From contig NZ_LT702999.1 of the NCBI RefSeq assembly GCF_900149685.1, forward strand, positions 1,922,001-1,986,000: 64,000 bases of DNA, written 5' to 3'. The notes below the pieces were generated by a model. That model did no database searches and was not told the origin of the DNA. It saw nothing but the letters and a program-made list of their open reading frames with translations. Within the stretch, counting starts at the first letter, position 1; every line of letters begins with the position of its first letter. Position numbers and translations under genes: made by a program. This DNA is from Erythrobacter sp. Alg231-14. GTDB lineage: Bacteria > Pseudomonadota > Alphaproteobacteria > Sphingomonadales > Sphingomonadaceae. Of this stretch, positions 41,835 to 52,376 are shown piece after piece.

Positions 41835-42641
41835 TCAGGTTCGCAACTGCGCCCATGTTGGCGCGTGGTCGCTGGCCTTTTCGCGCCCGCGATGATCCTT
41901 ATCGACGCCGACCGATTCAAGCCGATCGGCCAATTCCGGCGTCAACAATATGTGGTCGATCCGGAAACCGTGGTCGCGCTGCCAAGCGCCCGCTTGATAA
42001 TCCCAATAGGTCCACACGCCGCCGCGCGGATTGAGGGTGCGTACTGCGTCGCACCAACCATCGGCCAAAAGCCGTGCGTAAGCGGCGCGGGATTCCGGCT
42101 GCATCAACGCGTCGGATTGCATGGCCTTTACTGCATAGACATCGTCGTCTTCGGGAATGACGTTGTAATCGCCCAAAACTGCCGCGGGAACTTCGCTGTC
42201 CCAAATGACCGCCATGCGCGCCCGAAGTTTTTCCATCCATGCGATTTTGTAATCAAATTTCGGCCCCGGCAACGGATTCCCGTTGGGCAAATAGATGCAA
42301 ACGATCCGGGTGGTCTTGCCGTCTTTTCCTATATCGGCTTCGAGATAGCGGGCCTGTTCGCCCTCACCCTCTTTCGGCCCATCAATGCCCAAACCGCGTT
42401 GGACCTCTTCGATCGAATACCCCGCCTTTGTATCAACGAGGATGGCGACACCGTTAAAGCTCTTTTGGCCATGCCAGATGGGCTGATAGCCGAGCTCTTC
42501 AAACTCACTGGCGGGGAAGTCTTTGTCCTGGCTCTTCACTTCTTGAAGGCACGCGACCGAGGGCCGCGTTTCGGTGAGCCATTCTCTAAGCCGCGGCAGG
42601 CGCGCCTTAATACCGTTGATGTTGTAGGTCGCGATTTTCAT
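41835..42641 (-). CDS. xth: Exodeoxyribonuclease III
   Basis: A 268-residue AP endonuclease/exonuclease III. It carries the signature MKIATYNINGIKARLPRLREWL, CLQEVKSQDKDFP (metal-binding Glu), VLGDYNVIPEDDDVY and the final YWDYQAGAWQRDHGFRIDHILLTPE with SDHAPTW. The start is MKIATYN at 42641. It repairs abasic sites and 3' blocks. It stands between the SleB-type gene and erpA. Confidence 0.95.
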   Translation of the reverse strand: MKIATYNINGIKARLPRLREWLTETRPSVACLQEVKSQDKDFPASEFEELGYQPIWHGQKSFNGVAILVDTKAGYSIEEVQRGLGIDGPKEGEGEQARYLEADIGKDGKTTRIVCIYLPNGNPLPGPKFDYKIAWMEKLRARMAVIWDSEVPAAVLGDYNVIPEDDDVYAVKAMQSDALMQPESRAAYARLLADGWCDAVRTLNPRGGVWTYWDYQAGAWQRDHGFRIDHILLTPELADRLESVGVDKDHRGREKASDHAPTWAQLRT

Positions 42642-42728
42642 ACCGCCATCCATGACGGATCGGCGCGCGAAGGTCTATCGCAAGGTGCAAATTGGAAAGA
42701 CTGTCTCAACAGTCGGTATGCGCCGATA

Positions 42729-43058
42729 TCAAATGCCGAAACTTGACCCGCATCCGCAACCAGCCGCCGCGTTCGGATTTTCGACGCGGAACGCCGCACC
42801 ACCCAGCGATTCGACAAAATCAACGACGCTGCCGCCAACAAGATCGAGGCTGATCGGATCAACGACGAGTTTTACGCCGTTCGTTTCACTAACGGCATCA
42901 TCACCCTCTGCCATATCGGCAAGGTCGAATTTATATTGAAAACCGGAACAGCCGCCGCCCTCGACCGAAAGCCGTAAAATCGCAGGCTTGGTCTGTTTCT
43001 CGGCGATCCACGCAATACGCTTGGCCGCCGCAGGGGTGAGGGTCATGTTTTCTGCCAT
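42729..43058 (-). CDS. erpA: Iron-sulfur cluster insertion protein ErpA/IscA
   Basis: A 109-residue A-type carrier. The three conserved cysteines are in LSVEGGGCSGFQYKF and in AAGCGCGSSFGI at the C-terminus. It passes [4Fe-4S] clusters to apoproteins. It is a single gene between xth and the CBS protein gene on the same strand. Confidence 0.95.
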   Translation of the reverse strand: MAENMTLTPAAAKRIAWIAEKQTKPAILRLSVEGGGCSGFQYKFDLADMAEGDDAVSETNGVKLVVDPISLDLVGGSVVDFVESLGGAAFRVENPNAAAGCGCGSSFGI

Positions 43059-43106
43059 AGGCGCAACTTAGGGTTCGGTTTGCGAATCCTCAAGGGCATG
43101 GGCTTG

Positions 43107-43538
43107 TTACGCGGTTTGAATGTAGTCGCGCAATGCGGCGGCTTCGTGCTCCACCTCATCGATTTTGTTCTTCACAAGGTCACCGATGGAGATGAATGCC
43201 ACGAGGTTACCGTCGTCCACCACGGGAAAGTGGCGGAACCGGCGCCGCGTCATCAATGCCAACGCATCGTCAATCAAAGAGCTGGATTCAACCGTGATTG
43301 CAGGGGATGTCATGATGTCCCCCACGGGCAGATCAAGACAGGCGCTGCCCCTATCCGCGAGGCGGTAGATGATGTCGCGTTCGGATACGATGCCAACGAC
43401 CTGACCGGCGTTCAAAACCGGCAACGCGCCGATTCGCTTTCCTGCGAGAATTGAAACGACCTCTGAAACGGGTGTGGTCACATCACAGGAAACCACGCTT
43501 GCGGGGTCCCTGTCGCCGATAATTTGGGCAATTGTCAT
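43107..43538 (-). CDS. Two-CBS-domain protein
   Basis: A 143-residue protein from ATG at 43538 (MTIAQIIGDRDPASVV), preceded by AGAGGAA. Two CBS motifs are seen: VSEVVSILAGKRIGALPVLNAGQVVGIVSERDII (first) and LIDDALALMTRRRFRHFPVVDDGNLVAFISIGDLV (second). Such stand-alone CBS pairs bind adenine nucleotides and modulate partners. The longer frame to 43844 has no conserved part and is not used. Confidence 0.88.
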   Translation of the reverse strand: MTIAQIIGDRDPASVVSCDVTTPVSEVVSILAGKRIGALPVLNAGQVVGIVSERDIIYRLADRGSACLDLPVGDIMTSPAITVESSSLIDDALALMTRRRFRHFPVVDDGNLVAFISIGDLVKNKIDEVEHEAAALRDYIQTA

Positions 43539-43688
43539 GATGGCGTTCCTCTCTATCCGCAAAGAAAGTGCCACTATTCCGCATAAAAGGCGAGTCGGGT
43601 GCATACTGATGTTCGCTCGCCTCCAAATGAGGCCGCTTATCGTATCTTGAGCATTGCAATGCCGCTCTGAGAACCGCATGAGAACGCC

Positions 43689-44018
43689 ATGGTCAACAAA
43701 TCCCCTCTCGATGACCCCGAAAACGCCGCACACGCATGGGCGCGCTATCGTCAGATCATGAAGATCTTGATGTCGGTGACCGTGATCACAGTCTTGATCG
43801 CGGTGGGCCTGCTTTACGCCTATAATGGCGCGATTTCGGTGCACTTTTACATCGCCACCGCTTTGGGAATCAGTTTCACGATGCTGCTTGGTGGGGGGCT
43901 AATGGGCCTTGCGTTTCTGTCGAACGGAACCGGTCATGATGAATCGGTCGACAATCGTTTGCCCAACGCCGACGATCTGTGGGCGCCGAAAGACGACGAC
44001 TCGAAAGACGACAATTAG
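43689..44018 (+). CDS. Small membrane protein, two transmembrane segments
   Basis: A 109-residue protein. After a polar start ([17 protein letters not shown]) come two membrane helices ([20 protein letters not shown] and [25 protein letters not shown]) and an Asp-rich tail that is probably cytoplasmic. Function unknown. It is divergent from the CBS protein gene, and its stop overlaps the stop of the ferredoxin gene. Confidence 0.75.
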   Translation: MVNKSPLDDPENAAHAWARYRQIMKILMSVTVITVLIAVGLLYAYNGAISVHFYIATALGISFTMLLGGGLMGLAFLSNGTGHDESVDNRLPNADDLWAPKDDDSKDDN

Positions 44019-44443
44019 GGTTTGCTGATCGCGCCTTGCGGCGGGGTTAGGCGGAATTCTTCAACTGGGTTGCCACCGATCAGGTGATCTTCGATGATCC
44101 GTTCCAACGTTTCGGGACCACACGAATGGTACCAAACATTGTCTGGCCACACGACCGCGATGGGGCCGGCCGAACATATCTGCAAACAATCCGCTTTGCC
44201 GCGTTGGACCCCGCCGCCCGGCCCTCTTGGGTGATCCGCGCTGCGTTTTGGGCCGACCAAGCCGCGTTCTTTCAGGCGGTCTTTCAAAAACTGCCACGCA
44301 ATCTCACCATCGGCACGGGCGCAGCATTTCTGCTTGTCCGAAACCGCGCACAGGAAGATGTGGCGTTCAACCCCTTGATCGCCGTCACCGCCATACTTCT
44401 TTGATAAGGCGGTTTGCGCCGCCAACACGTCTTGGTTGTTCAT
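44015..44443 (-). CDS. Thioredoxin-like [2Fe-2S] ferredoxin
   Basis: A 142-residue protein with the thioredoxin-fold [2Fe-2S] pattern: Cys32 (FLCAVSD), Cys40/Cys41 ([10 protein letters not shown]), then Cys86 and Cys90 ([12 protein letters not shown]). Related to NuoE-like and Shethna-type ferredoxins. Its ATG overlaps the stop of the S9 peptidase gene (ATGA), so the pair is probably co-translated; a functional link is not evident. Confidence 0.88.
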   Translation of the reverse strand: MNNQDVLAAQTALSKKYGGDGDQGVERHIFLCAVSDKQKCCARADGEIAWQFLKDRLKERGLVGPKRSADHPRGPGGGVQRGKADCLQICSAGPIAVVWPDNVWYHSCGPETLERIIEDHLIGGNPVEEFRLTPPQGAISKP

Positions 44444-46629
44444 TCCGTGTCGGCATCCGCATCGGTCTCAACCAACCAGCGATCCAACCAAGAAAACACG
44501 CTGTTGTGCCATTGCAGCGAATTTTCAGCGCCGAGAACCCAGTGGTTTTCATCTGGGAAGACCAACATTTGCGATGGAATGCCGCGTTCTTGCAGAGCGG
44601 TGAAGCTTTGCAGGCCCTGAGTGTAAGGAACGCGGAAATCTTGCTCTCCGGTGATCACCAACATGGGCGTGCGCCATTCATCGACGTGGTTCGCCGGGTT
44701 CCACCGTTCATAGGTTTCGCGGGCTTCGGAATAGGATCCGCCAAAGTCCCAGCGCGGGAACCACAATTCCTCTGTTGAATAATAAAAGCTTCGCATGTCG
44801 AACAGGCCATCGTGTTGGATCAGGCAATCGAAACGATCGGGCCATTGCCCCGCAATCCAATTGACCATGTATCCGCCGTAGCTTGCGCCCATTGCACAGG
44901 CGCGTGTTCCGTCAATTTGCTCATCCAATTCAAGCGCGGCGGCGAGCCCCTTTTGCAGGTCTTCTAGCGGTTTACCGCCCCAATCGCGGTTGATCGAATC
45001 CATAAAGTCTTGACCGTATCCGGCGCTTCCATGGAAATCGACGGAGATTACCGCGTAACCTTGGCTGGCAAGGACGCGCGGGTTCCAACGCGATGACCAT
45101 CCGTCGCGGAAGGACCCTTGTGGTCCGCCATGAATGTACAAGATCGCGGGGATCGGGCCTTCTTGATTCTCAAGCCGGGTGATCTGACCCCAGACAGTAT
45201 CACCATCCGCCCCAGGAAAGCTGAAACGTCGCGTCATGGTGGTCGCCAAGTCGCCCATTCGGCTGGTGACGACATCAGTTAGAGGACGTCCACGGGCATT
45301 GTTTGCCGCGAGGTAAAGTTCGTTCGGCACGCCGATAGAATCCCGAGTGAACAACAACCGGCCGCCGGGCAACGATGTAAGGTTGCCAATATGCGCCTCG
45401 TTTCCTGCGATCAGGTCAAGTTCGGTCACTTCCCCTGATTCCGGGTCGATCCGAAATGCGGGCGTGTCGAGCACATGGGCTGCAGAGGCGAGCAAGTGAT
45501 CGCCGTCCGCGCTCCATTGCAAACCGCCAAAAGAAAGATCGGTTTCTTGTGTCAATGCGCGTGTTTCGCCCGTTTCCAGATCGCGCAGATGCACTACCAA
45601 ACGATCCGCTTCGTAACCCGGCCGTTCCATCGCCAAATAGGCAAGATATTTGCCATCGGGGGATGGGGCAGGCGAAGAATCATGCGCTTCGTTGGCGGCG
45701 GTTAAATCTGTGGGAGCGCCGCCCGAAAGGTCGGACCAATAAATGTCGAGGTTTGTCGACATTGGTTCGTTGGCCCCGGTTTCGCGGGCGACAAAATACA
45801 CGCCGGATCCATCGGGGGCCCATGAAATGTCTTCACCCCCACCAAACGGCATAGTTGGCGTGTTGCCGGAAATGGCCCCGTCTGCATTGCCGCCATCCAA
45901 GGCTGTGCCAGTTCCGGTGACTTCACCGCCGACCAAATCGAAGGTGAAAACCCGGTTGAATGTGCCCGGTGCAATCCATTTGTCCCAATGACGGTAAAAT
46001 CCCGCATCGCCTTCATAGACACGGCCCGTTCCCAATTCTTGGACCTCGCTTTCACAAGCGAGATCTTCGCAATCGCGCGCAATCGCGCCCCACAAAGCGA
46101 TCTTGTCGCCGGTAGGAGCGATGGAGAATCCGTCGATGTCGGTTCCGGGCATATCCGCGACCAACATGGGGCCGGTGACATTGCCGTTCGCCTCGAGAGC
46201 AATCCGCCACACCCGCCCGCGATCTTCTTCGCGATCATCGGTGTGTTCGTAGCTGATGAAATAGAGGAAATTGTCGGGCCCAAAGGTCAGTGAAAACCCA
46301 GAAAGACCCAAATCAAACGCCACCGGTGCGGCGCCGGGCACCGCCAGATCGAGAACGTAATGCGCCGCATTGCGGTCAAAACTATCGGGATCGGTGTTGG
46401 TGACGGAATAGACTGCGTATCGGCCAAACGGGGTCACTGTCGGTCCACCAAGCCGCGGCATCGTGATTAAATCAATCGCGGCCATCGGGGTTTTGGCAAC
46501 GCCCGGAATCGCCGCATCCTGTAATGCTTCGCGCGGTGCGGTTTCAGAATGCCCATCGGCGGCAAGCGGCGATGCAGCGATCAGCGACACGGCGGCACAG
46601 GCTGTGCCTTTAAAAAAGATGTTTCCCAT
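44440..46629 (-). CDS. S9 family (prolyl oligopeptidase) exported peptidase
   Basis: About 729 residues from ATG at 46629 (MGNIFFKG), which gives a signal peptide ending SPLAADG. An N-terminal beta-propeller with Asp/Gly-rich blades precedes the alpha/beta hydrolase domain. The catalytic Ser is in [11 protein letters not shown], the Asp in GEQDFRVPY and the His in PDENHWVLG. The mature enzyme likely acts in the periplasm on peptides. The longer frame to 46680 lacks a better ribosome site. The preceding sequence to popZ is short. Confidence 0.9.
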   Translation of the reverse strand: MGNIFFKGTACAAVSLIAASPLAADGHSETAPREALQDAAIPGVAKTPMAAIDLITMPRLGGPTVTPFGRYAVYSVTNTDPDSFDRNAAHYVLDLAVPGAAPVAFDLGLSGFSLTFGPDNFLYFISYEHTDDREEDRGRVWRIALEANGNVTGPMLVADMPGTDIDGFSIAPTGDKIALWGAIARDCEDLACESEVQELGTGRVYEGDAGFYRHWDKWIAPGTFNRVFTFDLVGGEVTGTGTALDGGNADGAISGNTPTMPFGGGEDISWAPDGSGVYFVARETGANEPMSTNLDIYWSDLSGGAPTDLTAANEAHDSSPAPSPDGKYLAYLAMERPGYEADRLVVHLRDLETGETRALTQETDLSFGGLQWSADGDHLLASAAHVLDTPAFRIDPESGEVTELDLIAGNEAHIGNLTSLPGGRLLFTRDSIGVPNELYLAANNARGRPLTDVVTSRMGDLATTMTRRFSFPGADGDTVWGQITRLENQEGPIPAILYIHGGPQGSFRDGWSSRWNPRVLASQGYAVISVDFHGSAGYGQDFMDSINRDWGGKPLEDLQKGLAAALELDEQIDGTRACAMGASYGGYMVNWIAGQWPDRFDCLIQHDGLFDMRSFYYSTEELWFPRWDFGGSYSEARETYERWNPANHVDEWRTPMLVITGEQDFRVPYTQGLQSFTALQERGIPSQMLVFPDENHWVLGAENSLQWHNSVFSWLDRWLVETDADADTE

Positions 46630-46700
46630 AGAACGGGAGGTAACTTGGGTTTCGTGCAGTTTCCAGTGAAACCGCCACATTGTCCGACACTATGCGTGGG

Positions 46701-47189
46701 TTAGCCGCGTTTTCCCGCGATCCGCGCGATTTCGGCCTGAACCATGCTCTCCACCATGGTCGGAAGGTTCTTATCAAGCCATTCCGCCAACATCGGGCGC
46801 AGCAAGTCGCGTGTCATCCCTTCGAGTGAGGTTTCACCCGACCGGACAATTTGCGGTTTCGCGCCCGGCTCGGCCAACATGGCAAGAGCGGCAAGATTGT
46901 CCTGCATGGCGCCGCGCACTTCATCAGTGATCAACGAGGATTCATTCGGATTGTCCATTTCGACCGCTTCGGACAATTCCATTTCGGAAAGGTCGAGGAC
47001 CTCATCGGCATCGAGATCGGCGGCTTCGATGGGCGCATCTACTGGCTCTGATGCGGTAGCTTCGGCTTTTTGCGCGGCAGCAACTTTGCGTTTGCGGGCG
47101 TCAATAGCGGTGTCGCGGCTGTCGCGCGCGATCACTTTTTTGATCGATTCCAGAATCTCTTCGACCGATGCTTCATTTGAATGTGCCAC
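46701..47189 (-). CDS. popZ: PopZ-like polar organising protein (DUF2497)
   Basis: A 162-residue protein from a GTG at 47189 (AHSNEASVEEILESIKKVI). The N-terminal helix matches the PopZ partner-binding region. A long acidic, Pro/Ala/Glu-rich middle (residues about 45-100) is disordered, as in PopZ, and the C-terminus is the DUF2497 oligomerisation part: LEGMTRDLLRPMLAEWLDKNLPTMVESMV. In Caulobacter PopZ anchors ParB-parS at the pole. The order PIMT-tolC-popZ resembles the tolC-popZ arrangement in Caulobacter; valS is not here. Confidence 0.85.
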   Translation of the reverse strand: MAHSNEASVEEILESIKKVIARDSRDTAIDARKRKVAAAQKAEATASEPVDAPIEAADLDADEVLDLSEMELSEAVEMDNPNESSLITDEVRGAMQDNLAALAMLAEPGAKPQIVRSGETSLEGMTRDLLRPMLAEWLDKNLPTMVESMVQAEIARIAGKRG

Positions 47190-47232
47190 GATTATGCCCC
47201 GTCCATCGCGTTAACCATAACGAATCACGCAA

Positions 47233-48723
47233 CTAACGCGCTTCGTTGGGATCCAATACGGGACCAATGAAGTCATCGGAAGTGTTTATGTCAACGGTTC
47301 TGGTAGAATTTGCAGCGGCTTCGGGGTCGCGATCCCAATCCCAGAACCGGCCGCTCACACGATCGGCGTTCACTTGGGGATCGTATAACGGGCCGCCAGT
47401 GTCCAAATTCAAATCGCGCGCCTCGGCTTTACCCATTGCTGCCAAGAGTGTGAAACCAGCGACATAAGCGTTCCGGCGCGCGGTAACGAGCTGTGCCCTT
47501 GCGGACAGCAATTCTTGCTCTGCGTTCAGAACGTCGATGATAGTACGGTTTCCGATGGAATTTTCCGCGCGAACGCCCTCAAGGCTTAATTCCGCAGCTT
47601 CAACTGCGGTTTGGGAACTTGCGATGACCGCGTTTGATGCCGCCCAATTGGAATAGGCGGACCGGGTTTGCGCGATCACGCTGCGTTCGGTCGCAATGAC
47701 TTGTTCCAGCGCTGCGGATTCGCGGGCGCCGGCCTGACGTTGTTGGGCAGCGGGTCTGCCGCCTTGGAACAACGGAATGGTCACACGGACGCCGGCGTTG
47801 GCCGTCGCTTCGCGTTGTTGAAAATCGGACGCAATCGGGCCGCCCAAAGTGCCAAAGAAATTGCTGTAATCGTAATTGGCAAAAAGGCCGATCGTCGGCA
47901 ATCGTCCAGAACCGGCGACTTCGGTGTCGTATCCAGCGGCTTCTGCGCGTTCTTTGGCCGCGATAAGATCGGGGTTGTTATCCAGTGCGGTCACAACCGC
48001 CATACCAACCGTTTCGGGCAAGCCGGGCAGGGGCGGTGGTGCTTCCAAACCCATCGGGGCGCGGCCAACCAATTGAATATAGGTTTGTTGAGCAGCGATC
48101 ATATTGGCATACGCGCTGCGCAGGTCCCCTTCGGCGACGGCCAATCGCGATTGCGCCTGAGCGACATCGGTCCGCGTCAGATCGCCAATCTCGAACCGAT
48201 CGCTGGTCGATTGGAACGTCACGCGCAACACTTCGACCTGATTGGCCGACAACTGCGCCAATGCCTCTGTCCGCAACACATCCATATAGGCGGCGACGGT
48301 TTGGCTAAACACCGAGCTTTCGGTGGCGCGCAAATCCGCCTGACCGGCGGCAACACGTTCCTGGGCAGCGTTGATGCCGTTGCGTACAGCACCACCGGAA
48401 TAGATCGGCACCAACACTTGCGCGTTCACGCCAAGATTGCGTTCGGGTGCGGTGAAAGAATTGGCCGATTGGCGCAAAAATTCCAGATGCGTTGCGGTCA
48501 CATTGACGCTGGGCAGGCCCGGTGCGCGTTGAATCGGCACATCTTCATCGGTGGCGCGTTGCGATGCGCGCGCCCCTTCCAAGGTGGGGTTGTCATTGTA
48601 AACCGCCACCAAAGCGTCGCGAAGAGTTTCTGCCTGAGCCGGTCCAGAAACGCCAAGCGCGACGATTGCCCCCATATAAGAGGCCGTTTTGGCAGCGCTC
48701 AAAATGCGGGGGCGTTGTTTCAT
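47233..48723 (-). CDS. tolC: TolC-family outer membrane efflux protein
   Basis: About 496 residues from the ATG at 48723 (MKQRPRILSA), with a signal peptide ending PAQAE. The outer membrane efflux channel repeats are visible: DALVAVYNDNPTLEGARASQRATDE at the start and the paired long helices (YMDVLRTEALAQLSANQVEV and LEQVIATERSVIAQTRSAYSN). ENSIGNRTIIDVLNAEQELLSA is a typical TolC motif. It forms the outer channel of type I or RND export. The ATG overlaps the PIMT-like stop. Confidence 0.92.
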   Translation of the reverse strand: MKQRPRILSAAKTASYMGAIVALGVSGPAQAETLRDALVAVYNDNPTLEGARASQRATDEDVPIQRAPGLPSVNVTATHLEFLRQSANSFTAPERNLGVNAQVLVPIYSGGAVRNGINAAQERVAAGQADLRATESSVFSQTVAAYMDVLRTEALAQLSANQVEVLRVTFQSTSDRFEIGDLTRTDVAQAQSRLAVAEGDLRSAYANMIAAQQTYIQLVGRAPMGLEAPPPLPGLPETVGMAVVTALDNNPDLIAAKERAEAAGYDTEVAGSGRLPTIGLFANYDYSNFFGTLGGPIASDFQQREATANAGVRVTIPLFQGGRPAAQQRQAGARESAALEQVIATERSVIAQTRSAYSNWAASNAVIASSQTAVEAAELSLEGVRAENSIGNRTIIDVLNAEQELLSARAQLVTARRNAYVAGFTLLAAMGKAEARDLNLDTGGPLYDPQVNADRVSGRFWDWDRDPEAAANSTRTVDINTSDDFIGPVLDPNEAR

Positions 48724-49322
48724 GAAAAAGTCCAACTTGTAGGAACATCAAAATCGTGGAGGATCGGCATGCCGATATCTTCAACCGGTTGCAGGGTTAC
48801 CTGACCGGTGATTTTTCGACCCGACGCCAATCGAGTCACTTTGCGCAGCAAAAGACCCGAAACAATCACGCCGTCATCCGAAAGAGCGCCAGCAAATGAT
48901 TCGGGCAGGGCTTCGATTGCTCCATCCACAAGGATCATCGAAAATGCCCCGTCGGGTAGCGCGCCTTTCGCAGCGTCAGCCGCCGAAACCACTGTGATCT
49001 CGGCGACCAGTGGTCGCATCAACTCAGCAAGGTAACCGGTGCCGCCTTCGACGATCAAAACGCGATCCGATGGTTCGGGCGCCGCTTCGAGCAGGAGTTT
49101 GCCGTAAAACAGAGGCGAGGCGAGATGCGCATCGTCGCCAAGCGCGACCGAACGGTCGATATAGGCCAGCCCCGCTTTGTCATCGGGCAGGTGATCTTCG
49201 CGCGGCACTGCCATCATCCGTGCCAGAACGAATTCTTCGTTCACGCCGCTCGTGCGCAGCTGGCTGTCGATCATGGCTTTTCGCGCGGTCGATGTGTCGC
49301 GTGTCATGGTGGTGTTGCTCAT
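48720..49322 (-). CDS. Protein-L-isoaspartate O-methyltransferase family protein
   Basis: About 200 residues beginning ARKAMIDSQLRTSGVNEEFVLARM after a short leader. The SAM-binding part VLIVEGGTGYLAELMRPLV resembles PIMT motif I but is less conserved than in Pcm; the usual GSGSGY is EGGTGY. The ATG at 49322 has GGAG in front. It is probably a PIMT-like protein whose repair activity is not certain. In alphaproteobacteria this gene is often found directly before tolC, as here. Confidence 0.85.
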   Translation of the reverse strand: MSNTTMTRDTSTARKAMIDSQLRTSGVNEEFVLARMMAVPREDHLPDDKAGLAYIDRSVALGDDAHLASPLFYGKLLLEAAPEPSDRVLIVEGGTGYLAELMRPLVAEITVVSAADAAKGALPDGAFSMILVDGAIEALPESFAGALSDDGVIVSGLLLRKVTRLASGRKITGQVTLQPVEDIGMPILHDFDVPTSWTFS

Positions 49323-49487
49323 ACCTTCTCCATAAGACTGTATTAGTATCGCAATACAGTTCGTCAACCCTTCCTAGCCATCACACGCCCAACTTCCAAG
49401 CTTCCCTTTGACCTTGGGCCAAGCGACGTCATAAAGAAGCCTCAAAGGGACCGGGATGCGGTTTCGACCGATACCAGGAGAGCTTCG

Positions 49488-50948
49488 ATGAGTGACATTG
49501 AATCGAGTGATAGCAACAAGACCGTTCATAATGACGGTGAGATTTTCGGCGCAACCGGCGAAGTGCGTATTGAAAGCGACTCGCTTGGCGATGTTGCTGT
49601 TCCCGCCGATGCCCATTGGGGCGCCCAAAGCCAACGCAGTTTGGCCAATTTTGCGATTGGCACCGAAACCATGCCGGCCCCCTTGGTGAAAGCGTTGGGG
49701 ATTCAAAAACAATCTGCCGCCGAGGCGAATATGGAATTGGGCGTATTGGACGCCAAATTGGGCGATGCGATCGTCGCTGCCGCCGCTGAGGTGATTGATG
49801 GGACGTTGTCCGACCAATTCCCATTGAGTGTGTGGCAAACCGGTTCCGGCACGCAATCGAATATGAACGCCAATGAAGTGATCGCCAGTCGCGCCAACCA
49901 GATCCTGACCGGGCAACATGGCGGCAAGGACCCCGTTCACCCCAACGATCATTGCAATATGGGGCAAAGTTCAAACGACACATTCCCAACCGCGATGCAC
50001 ATCGCCGCAGCGGGAGAAACCATTGAACAATTGATCCCGGCTCTGGCGCATCTTCACACCGCTTTGGACGACAAGGCGAAAGCCTATGCCGATATTGTCA
50101 AAATCGGCCGCACCCATTTGCAAGATGCCACGCCGCTCACATTGGGTCAGGAGTTTTCGGGTTATGCGAAACAGATCGAATACGGGATCGCGCGATTAAA
50201 GAATGCTTTGCCGCGCGTGCTTGAATTGGCGCAAGGCGGCACCGCAGTGGGCACAGGGATCAATTCCAAAGCGGGCTTTGCCGAAAAGTTCGCCGATCAT
50301 GTGGCTGCGATCACCGGTCATGATTTCGTCACCGCTCCAAACAAGTTTGAATCGCTCGCAGCGCATGATGGTTTGGTGGAATTGTCGGGCGCGCTGAATT
50401 CCGTGGCGGTTTCATCCATGAAAATCGCCAATGATATCCGCTTGTTGGGATCGGGCCCGCGTTCGGGATTGGGCGAAATTGCTTTGCCAGCGAATGAGCC
50501 GGGATCATCGATTATGCCGGGCAAGGTGAACCCGACGCAATGCGAAGCGCTTACGATGGTGTGCGCTCAAGTCATGGGCAACAACACGACCGTTAGCGTG
50601 GCGGGATCGCACGGCCATTTGGAATTGAACGTGTTTAAGCCGGTTATGATCAACGCGGTGCTGCAATCGATCCGTTTGTTGAGTGATGCCGCGCGCAGCT
50701 TTACCGACAATTGCGTTGTAGGGATCGAAGCAAATACGGGCCGCATCGATCAGTTGATGAACGAAAGCCTGATGCTCGTCACCGCGCTCAACCCACATAT
50801 CGGGTATGACAACGCGGCGAAGATCGCGAAAAAAGCGCATGCCGATGGCACGACGCTCAAAGAATCCGCGCTGGAGCTGGGCTTGCTCACCGAAGAGCAA
50901 TTTGCGCAGTGGGTGGTTCCGGCGGAAATGATCAAGCCGCGGGCGTAA
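49488..50948 (+). CDS. fumC: Fumarate hydratase, class II
   Basis: A 486-residue iron-independent fumarase. Signatures are [31 protein letters not shown] and the loop [17 protein letters not shown] with the catalytic Ser. An N-terminal extension of about 25 polar residues precedes the usual start around [17 protein letters not shown] stands before the ATG. It serves the TCA cycle. It is divergent from the PIMT-tolC-popZ run. Confidence 0.96.
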   Translation: MSDIESSDSNKTVHNDGEIFGATGEVRIESDSLGDVAVPADAHWGAQSQRSLANFAIGTETMPAPLVKALGIQKQSAAEANMELGVLDAKLGDAIVAAAAEVIDGTLSDQFPLSVWQTGSGTQSNMNANEVIASRANQILTGQHGGKDPVHPNDHCNMGQSSNDTFPTAMHIAAAGETIEQLIPALAHLHTALDDKAKAYADIVKIGRTHLQDATPLTLGQEFSGYAKQIEYGIARLKNALPRVLELAQGGTAVGTGINSKAGFAEKFADHVAAITGHDFVTAPNKFESLAAHDGLVELSGALNSVAVSSMKIANDIRLLGSGPRSGLGEIALPANEPGSSIMPGKVNPTQCEALTMVCAQVMGNNTTVSVAGSHGHLELNVFKPVMINAVLQSIRLLSDAARSFTDNCVVGIEANTGRIDQLMNESLMLVTALNPHIGYDNAAKIAKKAHADGTTLKESALELGLLTEEQFAQWVVPAEMIKPRA

Positions 50949-51079
50949 ATTGGACGAATTCGGGTTCGCCGGCGGCCAAAGTGTAACGCCGCCGCCGGTG
51001 AACCATTCGACCAAACGAGCATTCAGACCGACGACCGGTTGGCGCTTTGCCTTACGAAGCGCTATTTGAACGGTTGAAT

Positions 51080-52351
51080 ATGGATCAATTCACATCATCA
51101 AGCGCGACTATGAAGGCCTTGAGCTCTTCATCAGGCAAAGCGCCAGCGATCAGCGTGCCGTTTCGAACGGTGTTGATTTCGATGGTCGTCCTATGGTCGA
51201 CCTATTTCGTTTTGATCACGGCGCGCAGTTACATCCTCGATCTCGACATGCAGATGGAGATGGCGTTCCGTCGCGGGTTGGTGACGATCGCGGGCATCGG
51301 TCTGACGGTGGTTCTGTGGGCGTTGCTGCGTCTGGTCGATCGCCAAGCTTTATGGATCAAGATCGGCGCGGCCACGTTGTTTGCGATTCCCGTGGCGATC
51401 TCCATTGGTCAGATCAATCATTTCGCGTTTCAGGATATTCAAGAACGGCTGGAACAACGGTTCGTCGAAGAGCGCGGCTTTCGTTTTGATGACGAAGGCA
51501 ATTTGATGTTCGATCTACCCGAAGGGGTCACGGTGAAAGCGCCCGGGCCCGATAGTTCAAGCCCGCCGAAATTGTCCGAATCGTTGATCATTGCGCCCGC
51601 CGCCATGCGCGAAGACGATTGGAAGACCGTTTTGGAGATCGCTCTGGGTCGCTATTTCTTGTTGCTGGCTTGGGCCTCGACCTATTTTGCCTTGCTCGCC
51701 GGGTATCAGGCGCGCGCGGCGGAAAGGCGTGAACAACAATTCCGGTCCGCTGCGAAAGCGGCCGAATTGCGATCCCTGCGGTATCAGGTGAACCCGCATT
51801 TCTTGTTCAACACGCTCAATTCTCTGTCGGCTTTGGTGATGACCGGAAAGGCGGATCGCGCCGAGCGAATGATCCAAACCATCAGCCGCTTTTACCGACA
51901 CAGCCTGGCCGATGAACCGACCAGTGATGTGTACCTCAAAGACGAATTTGACCTGCAACAGCTCTATTTGGACATCGAAGCGGTCCGCTTTCCCGAACGC
52001 CTTAAGGCGGAATTCGACCTGCCGGATGACCTTGATAAAGCGCGCGTTCCGGGCATGATCCTGCAACCCTTGGTCGAAAACTCGGTCAAATACGCAGTGT
52101 CCGCGGTTGCGCGGTCGGTGCATATCAAAGTGATAGCGCGCGAAGAATTCGATCGGTTAGTGGTGAGCGTGAGCGATGATGGCCCCGGCGTTCCCGATGG
52201 GACAAAGCACGGATTTGGGATCGGCCTCGCCAATGTGCGCGATCGATTGCAGGCCCGCTTTGGATCCGATGTTGCATTTTCCTCTGGCCCCATTCCCGGC
52301 GGATACAAAACAGAGATCCGCATCCCCCTTTCCCGCCCTCTACCCACATAA
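51080..52351 (+). CDS. LytS/YehU-type sensor histidine kinase
   Basis: About 423 residues. Several hydrophobic stretches span residues about 30-130 (LISMVVLWSTYFVLITA, LVTIAGIGLTVVLWALL, ATLFAIPVAISIGQI). The cytoplasmic part has a His kinase domain with LRYQVNPHFLFNTLNSLSALV (phosphoacceptor His), followed by an ATPase with DDGPGV and GIGLANVRDRL. The start is unsure: TTG at 51047, ATG at 51080 or ATG at 51110; none has a good ribosome site. A LytTR response regulator follows at 52377 and is its likely partner. Confidence 0.88.
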   Translation: MDQFTSSSATMKALSSSSGKAPAISVPFRTVLISMVVLWSTYFVLITARSYILDLDMQMEMAFRRGLVTIAGIGLTVVLWALLRLVDRQALWIKIGAATLFAIPVAISIGQINHFAFQDIQERLEQRFVEERGFRFDDEGNLMFDLPEGVTVKAPGPDSSSPPKLSESLIIAPAAMREDDWKTVLEIALGRYFLLLAWASTYFALLAGYQARAAERREQQFRSAAKAAELRSLRYQVNPHFLFNTLNSLSALVMTGKADRAERMIQTISRFYRHSLADEPTSDVYLKDEFDLQQLYLDIEAVRFPERLKAEFDLPDDLDKARVPGMILQPLVENSVKYAVSAVARSVHIKVIAREEFDRLVVSVSDDGPGVPDGTKHGFGIGLANVRDRLQARFGSDVAFSSGPIPGGYKTEIRIPLSRPLPT

Positions 52352-52376
52352 TTGCACAAAGACCGGATGATATCTG

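Noticed and set aside
41865-42746. Plus-strand frame of 293 codons opposite xth
   Set aside because: Shadow of exodeoxyribonuclease III; no domain of its own.
47668-48804. Long plus-strand open frame (378 codons) opposite tolC
   Set aside because: It is rich in His, Arg and Gly with no recognisable domain and lies fully antisense to a clear TolC gene; this is the usual shadow of a high-GC coding frame.
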